64,000 nucleotides of DNA from Verrucomicrobiota bacterium (GTDB lineage Bacteria; Verrucomicrobiota; Verrucomicrobiia; Limisphaerales; UBA1319), in contig JAKLHY010000029.1 in assembly GCA_022709905.1 (NCBI GenBank), positions 25,302 to 89,301 of the forward strand. The letters run 5' to 3'. Of the stretch, positions 37,196 through 46,497 are shown piece after piece; position 1 is the first letter of the stretch; each line of letters starts with the position of its first letter. The notes beneath the pieces are model-generated. The model was not told the DNA's origin. It worked only from the letters and a program-made list of their open reading frames with translations, and ran no database searches. A program made the position numbers and the translations under genes.

Positions 37196-38428
37196 TCACT
37201 TGCTCCGCCAGACATACCGAAACATGACAACCCGCAAGGCTGCGGTAAAAGGAATGGCCAGAATGCCGCCCAACACCCCTCCTAGAAGCGTGGTCCCCGC
37301 AATGACGGCAATGATGATCGCCAAAGGATGAAGCCCCACTCGATCGCCGATGATTTTGGGCTGGATGACAAAGCCCTCGAGAAACTGGACCACCGCAAAC
37401 ACCCCAATGACCATCAGGGGATGCTGCCAGTCGCCATACTGCACGAACGCCAGCACCAGGGCGCTCAAGGCCACGAAAAAGGCGCCGATGAATGGAATCA
37501 GCGTCAGGAACACCGCGGCAAAACCAATCATGAAGGCATAGTGAATGCCGACCAACAGGAACCCGGTGGTATAGAGCACCGCGTCGCACAACGCCACCAA
37601 CACCTGGCCGCGAAAGAAGGTGATCAAATAATCGTTGATGGCGCCCAGCACGAATGCGACTTCATCTTTCAATGTGGAATCCCGCAGCGGAAGATAATCG
37701 GTCCAATGCCCCGCAATTCCGCGTTTTTCCAAAAGAAAATAAAAGGCATAGACAGGGATCAAGGCCATGCCGGCCAGCACCCCCAGCCACGAAGCCACCC
37801 GCAGGACCTGGTTCACCAGCCAGGAACCCACCGCGGGGAGGACCGATGCCAGCTTTTGAGACAGCGACGAAATCGTGGCGCCATCAATGCCAGAGCCACC
37901 GGCAAAGCTGATCACATTCGTCGTCGTCTCCGATCCGATATACCAGTTGGTGGATGAGATCGCGTTTTCCTCCGCAGGCAATGACACCATATTGGTTTCC
38001 GCCAGATTCCAGCCCAGCAGGCCGCGCAGCGGGGCGGGCGGATGACTCAGGAACGCCTCGGCGCGGCTTTGGATTCGACGGCTGTAGTCGGGAATCTTCA
38101 GGACCAACTGCCTGGCCTCCAGGGTCACTCGCGGAACCAGGCTTCCGAGAATCCCGGTCAACAGACCTGCCGCCATGAAAAAAACCAGGAAAATGGCGCG
38201 GGGCCTTGGCACATGCCGGCGTTCAAAGAAGTCCACCAGCGGATCCAGCAAATAGGCCAACACGCCTGCCACGGCCAGGGGCCACAGAATAGGCGCCAGC
38301 AATCCCAGGATCTTGCCGAGCCCCCAAATTCCAGCCGCCACCAAGGCGACAATAAAGGCCACAGCAAGGGCTGTCACCGCCGCCCAGATGAGGCGAGCCT
38401 GTCCGGTTGTGGGAGGAGGAAAACTCAT
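37196..38428 (-). CDS. AI-2E family transporter (PerM-like)
   Basis: A 410-residue membrane protein with about eight helices. The N-terminal block (PILWPLAVAGVLAYLLDPLVDFFERR) and the C-terminal block (LIPFIGAFFVALSALVLAF, GFVIQPKIIGDRVGLHPLAIII) are typical of the TqsA/PerM family. Members have been linked to autoinducer-2 export and Na+/H+ transport, so the substrate is uncertain. Its ATG follows directly on the stop of the GH36-GH59 gene (TAAATG), so translation is likely coupled. Confidence 0.9.
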   Translation of the reverse strand: MSFPPPTTGQARLIWAAVTALAVAFIVALVAAGIWGLGKILGLLAPILWPLAVAGVLAYLLDPLVDFFERRHVPRPRAIFLVFFMAAGLLTGILGSLVPRVTLEARQLVLKIPDYSRRIQSRAEAFLSHPPAPLRGLLGWNLAETNMVSLPAEENAISSTNWYIGSETTTNVISFAGGSGIDGATISSLSQKLASVLPAVGSWLVNQVLRVASWLGVLAGMALIPVYAFYFLLEKRGIAGHWTDYLPLRDSTLKDEVAFVLGAINDYLITFFRGQVLVALCDAVLYTTGFLLVGIHYAFMIGFAAVFLTLIPFIGAFFVALSALVLAFVQYGDWQHPLMVIGVFAVVQFLEGFVIQPKIIGDRVGLHPLAIIIAVIAGTTLLGGVLGGILAIPFTAALRVVMFRYVWRSK

Positions 38429-41400
38429 TTACTTGATCTTGAGATTGTCAAATTCCGCCGCATGCCATCCGCTGCCCAGACCGATCATCCCGGCCGCAAA
38501 GGTCCGGTCAACGATCGAACCCAGCAGCTGCCCATCCAAAAAAACCCGAAGGGTCGCGCCGGTGAATTGCAGTTTGAGGTTGTGCCATTCCTGGGTCTTA
38601 AAGGCGGACTTGCCCGACATCAAAGCCACCGCCGGAGTGCCCAGTTCCCAGTAACCCGTGCTCGAGAGCTTCAACCAATATCCTTCCGGTAAAACGGGTT
38701 TTTGCACAATCTTGCCAATACGCCCAAACAACGAAATGAAACCTTCTGTTTCCAGGAACACATCGACGCTCACCTCGTAGTCGCGCCAGTTGGCGTCGCC
38801 CATGATCGTTTCCGGGAAGGGATCCTGATGCAGGTGCCACTCGATCCCCTTCCGGCGAACGACCTGACGAAGGCATTTGCCGCCGCCTCCCGACCGGGGA
38901 GCAATCTCGAATGCGCCGGCCTGGTCGGAAAAATACCTCGGAGTGACGCCGACCTCGTAATCTTCAAAGGTATCGCTGTAGTTCATCGGGAAAGGCTTGG
39001 ACGGCGGGGAGGCGGGATTGCCTTTGGTCTGACCGGTCGTTGTAGTCAAGGAATAGATAGAATCGGGCTCAAAGGTGACGCTGTAAGAGCCTTGCGTCAG
39101 ACGCACATCGGGCAATTGCACGAACTGATCTTCGGCTTGGCTGCGCCACAGGTGAACCGCCCCGGTCGCCAATCCACCCTCCACGACAAATCGCAAAGTC
39201 TGCGGACCGGTGGCGTCCGAGGTTTCCACGATGACGCTGTAATCGCCGTTCTTCGGGGATTTCAAGGCAACGAAGCTCCCGCCTTCCGGCAGATATCCGC
39301 AGGCGTAGCCCCCAAGATAGATCCATCCCGGCTCCGCAAACTGAGTGGTATGCGCCGTCGCCCAAAGGGCCGGCTGGGTTTCAAAGTGGCCCGACCACGG
39401 CTCGTTGGCTCGCATGACCCCCGAACCCGGCAAGGGCAGGATATCGTAATAGGAGGTCACCGGACTCCAGATAATCGTTTTGGACATTTGGCCGTCCACG
39501 TAGTTTCGATTATACATGCGGGCCAATTCGCGGGCCCCGTCCCAATCGCCCTTCCAAGGACCGTCTTCGCTGCACCAGATCGGCTTGCCGCTTTGTCGCG
39601 CGGCCAGAGTGCTTTTGAACTTCGGATAATGCGTTCCGATCACGTCGACGGCCGCCGCCAATTCCGGGTCGGTCTTCATGACATCCACGATGGACCAGCG
39701 CGTGATCTCATCGGCCGCGACCAACTGGACGTTGGTGAATCCCTGGCGATCGAGGGTTTTTCGGAAAAGTTTGATCCAGCCGGTATCATACCGGGTCTCG
39801 TTCCAGACGCCGGCAAACTGAATGTTCAATCCGTGAACATCCCGAGCGCCCTTGAGGAATTCAATCAGGTAATCAGCGTTGTCCTGGGAATAGAAGTCCC
39901 CGTTGCCAATCCAGCCCGGCGCGCCCCATTGCAGACAGTCGAGGTAAATCAATGGATTGCGTTTGCGGGCCTCTTTCATCAACCACCACTCGTAGCCGCG
40001 ATGAAAATTGCGATCGGTGCAGTCCCGCATGTGACTGGGTTCGCAACCGTCCGTGGAATTGATGTCTCCCCCCACCTCCACTTTGAAATGGTGGAACGCG
40101 GCGCCGAATTTGGGTTTGAACAGCAGATCGAGGATCTGGTTGCGTTGCGCTTCCGGGTAATCGATCAGCAACCGGGACGATGCCCCGGCGCTCAAGGCCC
40201 CAAGGCCTTCAAAGGTCTTGCCGAGTTTGCGTCCATCCAACTGAATGGTCGGGGCGAGATTGGTCCGAGTTAGCTCGAAGACACTCGCGCGCCAATCTTC
40301 GTCCAAACGAACGGACAACCCGCGAGCCGCCAAATGATCGGACGAGAAAATGCCCCGGGGCTCGCCGTTCTCCTCGATGATGTAATGACAATCGGGGGCC
40401 AATCCTCTCAGCTTGAACGCCCATTCGGGGCGGCCTTGTTCGAGTCGGTAGGCCATGAGCACGCTTCGCTCGCCATCCTCCAGGACGTATTGGAGCGCCA
40501 TCCAGCCCATGGGCCGGTCGTGGTCCGGGGGCGGGGCCAAATGATAGACGTCAGCCTTCTGGATGATAGGACGGATGCGTTTATAGAGAGCCACATTGTC
40601 TTTGGCCAGGCGGAGGAGGTCGGGCGGCCAGTCGAATACCCGGCTCGAAAGACCGTACTGCCCGTTCATGGGAACACGCAGCATGAATTCCCACCACCCC
40701 GCGGGCCCGGTCGGATCAACGGTGCCATCCTGTTTTTCGCCCACCATCCAGTGGTTGCAGATTCCCGGAGTGAATTCCACCGTGCTGCCAAAAGCCAACT
40801 GCAGCGATGGCAATGGCAGGATTTCGTCCGAGATCCACGTGGTGTGCGTGTGCCCGATCATGCCCAGATCAAAACGCAGGCCGCCACTCGAACAATTCTC
40901 GATCACCAACCTCGGGTGGGCGGCGCGCAGATCATCCAGCCAGGCGTAATATCCTTGCAGGTGCCGGTAAAGCACGGTCCCGGCGCCATCGGGATCCGCA
41001 GAGTCAAATTGATCTCCAATTTCAATGTTGTAATCGATCTTCACCCAATCCAACTCACAGGAACTGATCAAACGATCGAGTGCCGCGCGCGCCCATTGAC
41101 GCACCTGTGGCAGGGCGAAATTCAGGGGGTATCGTGACTGACGTTCGATGGGCCGTCCCTGCCAGGCCAGACACCAGTCCGGATGCTCGCGGAACATCTG
41201 GGAATCGACCCCCACGTTCTCGATTTCGATCCAGAGGCCGAACTTGAGTCCCTTGCCATGCACATGCCGGGCCAGTTCCTCGAGACCCTGAGGGAAAGCT
41301 ACTGGGTCCGGCTGCCAATCTCCCAGCTCGCGGCTCCAGTCTTTTTTATTATACCATCCGGCATCCAGAACAAACACCTCGGTGCCGAGGTCAGCTGCGA

Positions 41401-42436
41401 TATCGGCGCATCGCTTCATTTCGCCCACGGTCATTTTGCCCGGGAATGGATACCAGGAATTGAACTGGACCAGAGGTGGATCATTGACGGCAGACTTGGG
41501 GACTACAAAACGACGCTGGAACCGATGCATCTGATTGGCCGCGATATCCAGATCCTCACCCGTGACGGTAAACGCCACCAGGGGGAGTTCGAACTTCTCT
41601 CCCGCCTTCAAACGCAACGCGCTCTGGTTGTCAAACCGCATTCCCAACTCGACCGCCAACGGCTCGTCCGTGAAGGGACGAGGGCCCGGTTTACGTTCGA
41701 AATTCATCTGCCAATTGCCCGACCAGGCCAACTGAGCCAGATACCGCGTTTTGAGCTTGTTGTTCGACAAAGCAAACCAAGGCGAGTAAACATGCGATGA
41801 TCGCCCGTGACGGCTGACAAACTCGCGTCTGCCGGGCCCCAGGACTTCGGCCGCATACTGGCGTTCGCGCCCCCAAGCGCCCCACAAATAGCTCAATTCA
41901 TAAGGCCCGGCCGGCAATCGCCACGCCAGCGAAGGAAGCGATCCCACCGAAAGCGCCTGCTCCCCCTTGTTCAGCAATCCGATTTGCCGCGTAATCACAC
42001 CGGTATCCGCCCAAACAGCATACTCGAGCGTCAGTTCCAGGGGAAAATCCCGATGCCGGCAAACCAGGATTAAGACCTCAGCCCCGGCTTGGTTCGTCTT
42101 GATCTGGTGCGAGACCCATTGAAGTTGTTCGGACCGCAACGGACGCCCCTGAACCTCCCCGATAAGATCGTAAAAAGGTTCCGAGACGCCCCCCCATCCC
42201 GGCAGTGAATCTATGCGGATATCTTTCTTCAGCCGTGGCCCAAAATATTCCATGACGATCCCCGACTCGGCTTGTTTGAGACGGTATTCCACCGGTCCTG
42301 TGGTTAAGATCCAGCGGTTTTCGTTGGGTAGTTGGGTAATTTCCGCCTCCAGACGCCCAATCCCCAAAAGGATCAAGAGGCCCACCGTCCTGATCAACAG
42401 ACTGAACCGCATCCGGCTGGAATAGTGGATTTTCAT
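38429..42436 (-). CDS. GH36 alpha-galactosidase/GH59 galactocerebrosidase fusion
   Basis: A 1335-residue secreted protein (signal RTVGLLILLGIGRLEA). Residues ~30-700 are a GH36 alpha-galactosidase: VLDAGWYNKKDW, WVKIDYNIEIGD with the likely nucleophile Asp468, NCSSGGLRFDLGM, and TWISDEILP with the likely acid/base Asp537. Residues ~730-1150 closely follow animal galactosylceramidase (GH59): FEGLGALSAGASSRLL, KVEVGGD, RGYEWWLMKEA, GVWNE with acid/base Glu880, and WCSEDGP with nucleophile Glu957. Their spacing of 77 residues is close to that of human GALC (76). Residues ~1150-1335 form the C-terminal lectin-like sandwich (ending AEFDNLKIK). Alpha- and beta-galactoside cleavage on one polypeptide is inferred, not tested. 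Confidence 0.92.
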   Translation of the reverse strand: MKIHYSSRMRFSLLIRTVGLLILLGIGRLEAEITQLPNENRWILTTGPVEYRLKQAESGIVMEYFGPRLKKDIRIDSLPGWGGVSEPFYDLIGEVQGRPLRSEQLQWVSHQIKTNQAGAEVLILVCRHRDFPLELTLEYAVWADTGVITRQIGLLNKGEQALSVGSLPSLAWRLPAGPYELSYLWGAWGRERQYAAEVLGPGRREFVSRHGRSSHVYSPWFALSNNKLKTRYLAQLAWSGNWQMNFERKPGPRPFTDEPLAVELGMRFDNQSALRLKAGEKFELPLVAFTVTGEDLDIAANQMHRFQRRFVVPKSAVNDPPLVQFNSWYPFPGKMTVGEMKRCADIAADLGTEVFVLDAGWYNKKDWSRELGDWQPDPVAFPQGLEELARHVHGKGLKFGLWIEIENVGVDSQMFREHPDWCLAWQGRPIERQSRYPLNFALPQVRQWARAALDRLISSCELDWVKIDYNIEIGDQFDSADPDGAGTVLYRHLQGYYAWLDDLRAAHPRLVIENCSSGGLRFDLGMIGHTHTTWISDEILPLPSLQLAFGSTVEFTPGICNHWMVGEKQDGTVDPTGPAGWWEFMLRVPMNGQYGLSSRVFDWPPDLLRLAKDNVALYKRIRPIIQKADVYHLAPPPDHDRPMGWMALQYVLEDGERSVLMAYRLEQGRPEWAFKLRGLAPDCHYIIEENGEPRGIFSSDHLAARGLSVRLDEDWRASVFELTRTNLAPTIQLDGRKLGKTFEGLGALSAGASSRLLIDYPEAQRNQILDLLFKPKFGAAFHHFKVEVGGDINSTDGCEPSHMRDCTDRNFHRGYEWWLMKEARKRNPLIYLDCLQWGAPGWIGNGDFYSQDNADYLIEFLKGARDVHGLNIQFAGVWNETRYDTGWIKLFRKTLDRQGFTNVQLVAADEITRWSIVDVMKTDPELAAAVDVIGTHYPKFKSTLAARQSGKPIWCSEDGPWKGDWDGARELARMYNRNYVDGQMSKTIIWSPVTSYYDILPLPGSGVMRANEPWSGHFETQPALWATAHTTQFAEPGWIYLGGYACGYLPEGGSFVALKSPKNGDYSVIVETSDATGPQTLRFVVEGGLATGAVHLWRSQAEDQFVQLPDVRLTQGSYSVTFEPDSIYSLTTTTGQTKGNPASPPSKPFPMNYSDTFEDYEVGVTPRYFSDQAGAFEIAPRSGGGGKCLRQVVRRKGIEWHLHQDPFPETIMGDANWRDYEVSVDVFLETEGFISLFGRIGKIVQKPVLPEGYWLKLSSTGYWELGTPAVALMSGKSAFKTQEWHNLKLQFTGATLRVFLDGQLLGSIVDRTFAAGMIGLGSGWHAAEFDNLKIK

Positions 42437-42597
42437 ATTTGAAAGAATAGAGGGATCCTGCCAGCCCCTTCATAAAAACACAATCCGGTTCACGCAGCCC
42501 GAAAATCGGTCCCGAGCTTCAAGGGCGAAGACCGGGATGGCCCGGACCATGAACCGAGGATTGAATTCGCCCCCCGAATGGCGTTATCCTTCCCGCC

Positions 42598-43329
42598 ATG
42601 GGACGACAATGGTTGCATGCCAAACGAGCTATCGCCTCTCAAAAGAAGGCGCAGGCAACGGGCAAAATAGTCAAAGAAATCATCGTGGCCGCAAAAATGG
42701 GCGGGGCCGATCCGAACCTTAACGCGCGACTGGCCGCCACCCTGGAAAAGGCCCGCAAAGAAAGTGTTTCACGCGAAGTCATCGAACGCGCCATCAGGAA
42801 AGGCTCGGGCGCCGATGGCGAGAATGTGACCATGGAACACCTGGTGATTGAAGGTTATGCCCCCCATAAGGTGCCGGTGATCGTCGAACTCCTGACCGAC
42901 AATCCCAACCGTACCAATCCTGAAATGCGCGTCTTGTTTCGCCAGGGGCACATGGGCGGCCCCGGCAGCAACAAGTTCCTCTTTGACTTCGTCGGCCTGG
43001 TCGAGGCCTACCACTCCGACACCGCCACCGACCTGGAAACCGCCGCCATCGAAGCCGGCGCCAACGAAGTCGAATCCCTAACTTCCGAGCAGAACGATGA
43101 TATCCCCTCTGGCGTCGCCGGCGCGCGATTCATCACCGATCGCACCGCCATCCATGCCGTTTCCCGTTGGCTGACTCAAAACGGCTGGATTGTGATCACC
43201 AGTGAAATGGGCTACCTCCCCAAGCAGTATCCGGCATTAACCGAGGCCCAGCAGGCGGACGTCGGTGAGTTTCTTCAAGCTTTGGACGACCACGACGATG
43301 TCCATCGTGTCTGGGCGGCTCTAAGATAG
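42598..43329 (+). CDS. yebC: YebC/PmpR family protein
   Basis: A 243-residue protein with the YebC/TACO1 opening modified to RQWLHAKRAIASQKKAQATG, then IVAAKMGGADPNLNARLAATLEKAR, ERAIRKGSG and GYAPHKVPVIVE. Members bind DNA or help translation of proline-rich stretches. One peculiarity is that the family start 'MAGHSKW...K' reads MGRQWLHAKR here. It is a single gene, convergent with the DUF1080 lipoprotein gene. Confidence 0.92.
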   Translation: MGRQWLHAKRAIASQKKAQATGKIVKEIIVAAKMGGADPNLNARLAATLEKARKESVSREVIERAIRKGSGADGENVTMEHLVIEGYAPHKVPVIVELLTDNPNRTNPEMRVLFRQGHMGGPGSNKFLFDFVGLVEAYHSDTATDLETAAIEAGANEVESLTSEQNDDIPSGVAGARFITDRTAIHAVSRWLTQNGWIVITSEMGYLPKQYPALTEAQQADVGEFLQALDDHDDVHRVWAALR

Positions 43330-43332
43330 AAC

Positions 43333-43360
43333 CACATCCTCTTCGGGGAACCGGGATGTG
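43333..43360. terminator. Possible hairpin between convergent genes
   Basis: CACATCC (43333-43339) pairs with GGATGTG (43354-43360). There is no T-tract, so its role as terminator for yebC or the convergent lipoprotein gene is uncertain. Confidence 0.3.
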
Positions 43361-43415
43361 TCCCCCCCCAGATTTCAGACCAGCGGGTTAGGCTCAGTTT
43401 GAGCGCGAATTGGAA

Positions 43416-44111
43416 TTAGGGCAGCGGGGCCAGGTTGACTCGACGAAAGTGGATTTCGCCGCCTTCCGATTGCAGTCCAATGGGCCCGGAGATGACCTCG
43501 ATTCCAGTCACCTCATTCACCAGAGTACCATTAACCCAGACCTGGTATTTAGGCCCCAGCGCCAGGATTTCAACCTGGTTCCATTCTCCTGCGGGCTTTT
43601 CCTTGTCTTCGAGTTTCTTGACGCCGGAAATATCGCCGGCCTTGGCATGGGCTTTGATCGAGAAATACCGGGGTTGATCGACGGCCATCTTCATGCCCTG
43701 GAGCGTCAGGACATCTCCCGCATTTCCGTGCATCAACTGGCATTCGGAGCAGGCCGGCAGTGCCGAATACGGGGTGTGGATCCGGGAAAAGATGCCGCTA
43801 TTTCCCGGCTTGGCGCCCGGCGCCCAACGATACTCGACTAGCAGCCTGAAATTCGTAAAGGTCTTTTCCGAATACAAGAATCCCAAGGGTTCACCCTTGC
43901 ACACGATGATCCCGTCGCGCACGGTCCAGACCTTCTCCGCGGGAACACTGGGATCTTCCAGCACGTGCTTCCATCCCTGAAGGTCTTTGCCGTTAAACAG
44001 CTCGAGCTCGCCTCTCGAGTTCTTCTTATACACGCTTTGACAAGCGGTCAAAGTCAGCATCACAGCCGCAACGGCAATCGCCCCCAGCAGAGATTTGATT
44101 GGATTTGTCAT
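43416..44111 (-). CDS. DUF1080 (3-keto-disaccharide hydrolase-like) lipoprotein
   Basis: A 231-residue lipoprotein. The signal peptide ends in the lipobox LTLTACQS. The DUF1080 domain shows ELFNGKDLQGWKHV, NFRLLVEYRWAPGAKPGNSGIF and EWNQVEILALG. This concanavalin-like fold is very common in Verrucomicrobiota and Planctomycetota, and some members hydrolyse 3-keto-sugars. CSECQLMHGN replaces the usual 'EYQ' region. Alternative Met codons at 44123 and 44174 exist; 44111 gives the most compact signal. Confidence 0.85.
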   Translation of the reverse strand: MTNPIKSLLGAIAVAAVMLTLTACQSVYKKNSRGELELFNGKDLQGWKHVLEDPSVPAEKVWTVRDGIIVCKGEPLGFLYSEKTFTNFRLLVEYRWAPGAKPGNSGIFSRIHTPYSALPACSECQLMHGNAGDVLTLQGMKMAVDQPRYFSIKAHAKAGDISGVKKLEDKEKPAGEWNQVEILALGPKYQVWVNGTLVNEVTGIEVISGPIGLQSEGGEIHFRRVNLAPLP

Positions 44112-44123
44112 GATCTTGAGCAT

Positions 44124-44541
44124 AAAGAGATCCATCGGTTCCAACAATCCCAAATTGATGATCCTGATCCGCAAAAAAATGGATCAACCGGGAATGGATG
44201 CCATTCAACGCGAATCATGACATGCAAAAAGGAAGGTTCTGAAGTGTTGGGAACATTGATGGAATGGCTGGGCCCCCTGTGCCCCCCGGCGCTGCGGGAT
44301 CAATCCCGCGCTCCAGCCTGTGCAGTTAATCTCAATTCGGAGCCGGGAACGATCGGCGCGCGGAATTCAGTCGGCAGAGCGATTCTTTCAACAGGATGCC
44401 GCCACTTCCATTCGTGTCTATTAGCGTTGCTTCGCGGTTCGACTTTTTTGGGGGCATCCAATGCGCGGTTTTGGGGATAATAGAAAAATCCGTCAAGGCT
44501 GGGAGCGGCCGCAAAACCATCGGATTTGTATCGGGCGCAAA
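44124..44541. other. 418-base spacer, no supported gene
   Basis: No coding frame is convincing here. The stretch holds a degenerate repeat (44414-44450) similar to 23831-23866. It also contains GCTGCGGGATCAATCCCGCG near 44291, with an internal GCGGGATcaATCCCGC hairpin. Confidence 0.4.
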
Positions 44542-46329
44542 TTACTTGAGGCGAGACTCTGCCGGCAGCTGCGGGTTGGGCATTATGTTGGGACGGCCTG
44601 ATCCAGGCGTGAAGCCACCTGTGGGCCGGTCGCCTTGGGCCTTTTCCTGGATCAGATTCATGAGCCGTTGGATCTCGGGACTGGGAGGGATTTGGCCTGA
44701 AGTCTTTCGCAATTCGTCCAAGGCCTCTTTGCAGCGGGCGAAGGCGTTTGCATCGCGATCCATAATCAGGGATAGTGACTGCACGGCCTCCTGTGAAACA
44801 GGCGCCCTGGCATGAACTGCGGTGAGCAAAGCACAGACACCACGATCGGAAATGGGCTCGATATAGCCCAGGAACCTGGCGCTCAAATGAAACCGGGCCA
44901 AGTCGGCGGAATCGGCCGCAAGTCGAGATAGATTCTGCGCGGTTCCATCCAATTGAACAGCGGACACTTCCTTACAGCAATCGAGTTCCCTGACGAGGAA
45001 TTCTTCAACTGCCGAGCCCATCATCATGATGGCAAAAAGTGACTTTTTATTTTGGCGCGGATAGTCTGCGATGGCTGCGGCCATCCATGATTCAAAGGTT
45101 TTCTTTTCATACTCCATACCCAGGGCAACAGCCTGCGGTGAACTGGAGTGTTGGCGTGCAATCGTCTCCCACTCGTCATCCGTCGGAACGATAAACGAAC
45201 GCCGATGATCCAGATGAAGAATCCGCAAACCGGCCTGATCCCGAAGGGCACTTTCGATCAACTCCATGGCTTGATCTGGCATCAAGGGGTGCTCCGATGC
45301 CAGGGGCATCATCCTGTTCACCTGCATCCCCGGCGTGGAAATCAATACTCGGCCCGACAATTTCCCGTAAAACCGCAATACCGGCGAGACAGAGCCGCCG
45401 CTGAAAGACAGTGTGACCCGGGCATTTGGATCAAGAGCCTCTCCAGATACCGCCACCTGAGGGCGAGTAACTTCGATCTTACGAGTCGGAGGACGTTGGG
45501 GCACTTCGGTCTCATGGTGTTTCAATGGAAATGTAATGGCAACGGAATCCTCCTGATGCTGGTTATATGAATAGAGGCCGAAATCAAGTAATCCGACCGT
45601 TACAATCCCCGCAAAGGCGGCTTTCCAGCGAATCATTCGGCGCAAGACCTCACGAATACCGACCATCCATTCCCTTCGACGATATTGACTGTGACAGGAT
45701 GTCCGCAGCGTCCCAATAGCTCCTGCCAGACCGCTTGGTGCAGACTGGACCGCATTTTCACTCAACAGGCTCCCTAAAACAGCGGATGAGACTTGAATGC
45801 CTTTCCCATGAAGGAATCGACGCATTTCTTCCAGGGCTCGATTCACTCTCATACGCGCCGCGTCTTCACTCAGGCCCAGTTGATGTCCGATATCGCGCCA
45901 GGAATGGCCTCGAAAAAAGCGTAACAATAAACACGTCTGATCCAATCCGTTCAACTGTGCAATAGCCGTCTCGATATTTGGAACAACCTCGCTCCAAAGC
46001 TCTTCACTCTCCCCTTCCTGGCAGGAATACCATTCCTGAGCTTTGGATTCATAGCGGTGTCGATTTTTTTCGGCACGAACCCGTTTCCAGGAAAGGTGGC
46101 AAGTCGCACGGTATAACCAGCCAATTAGAAGTTGGTCTCGTGGAATTGTCCCAGCCTTCTTTGCTAACAAGCAGAATACCTGTTGCGCAACATCCTGTGC
46201 GGATTCCGAATTGCCCAAACACCTCATGGCAACACTGTAGACCAGGTTCAAATAGCGGCTCATGATTTCCGAAAAGGCTTCTTCAGAGCCTCTATCGGCA
46301 TAGTTGCGCAGTAAGTCTGCATCACTCAT
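44542..46329 (-). CDS. ECF sigma factor fused to membrane helix and secretin-like domain
   Basis: A 595-residue protein. Residues 1-175 are an ECF sigma factor: sigma2 with YLNLVYSVAMRCLG and SAQDVAQQVFCLLAKKA, sigma4 with LNGLDQTCLLLRFFRGHSWR. A transmembrane helix lies at ~235-256 (WKAAFAGIVTVGLLDFGLY). Residues ~303-385 (VTLSFSGGSVSPVLRFYGKL, ISTPGMQVNR, QAMELIESALRDQAG, FIVPTDD) resemble the N-domains of secretins such as GspD. The remaining ~200 residues are helical and unknown, ending in a Pro/Gly-rich tail. This could be a membrane-tethered sigma factor that senses an envelope state. That is inference. Confidence 0.82.
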   Translation of the reverse strand: MSDADLLRNYADRGSEEAFSEIMSRYLNLVYSVAMRCLGNSESAQDVAQQVFCLLAKKAGTIPRDQLLIGWLYRATCHLSWKRVRAEKNRHRYESKAQEWYSCQEGESEELWSEVVPNIETAIAQLNGLDQTCLLLRFFRGHSWRDIGHQLGLSEDAARMRVNRALEEMRRFLHGKGIQVSSAVLGSLLSENAVQSAPSGLAGAIGTLRTSCHSQYRRREWMVGIREVLRRMIRWKAAFAGIVTVGLLDFGLYSYNQHQEDSVAITFPLKHHETEVPQRPPTRKIEVTRPQVAVSGEALDPNARVTLSFSGGSVSPVLRFYGKLSGRVLISTPGMQVNRMMPLASEHPLMPDQAMELIESALRDQAGLRILHLDHRRSFIVPTDDEWETIARQHSSSPQAVALGMEYEKKTFESWMAAAIADYPRQNKKSLFAIMMMGSAVEEFLVRELDCCKEVSAVQLDGTAQNLSRLAADSADLARFHLSARFLGYIEPISDRGVCALLTAVHARAPVSQEAVQSLSLIMDRDANAFARCKEALDELRKTSGQIPPSPEIQRLMNLIQEKAQGDRPTGGFTPGSGRPNIMPNPQLPAESRLK

Positions 46330-46497
46330 TTTACCAGTTAATTCCCCTGTCAGGAGCCAAACCGAACAACTATTTTTTCCAGTCCTCTGAAAAACCTCAG
46401 GGCAGGACTGCCAGTGGGGGCCAATCCGCTCCAGATCCAGTATACGAGGTCAATCCTAAGAGTCTGTGCAAAAATAAATTCCGATTTTGTACGGACC

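Noticed and set aside
38702..40273. A 523-codon plus-strand frame inside the GH36-GH59 gene
   Set aside because: It is antisense to strongly conserved GH59 sequence and shows no protein-like pattern.
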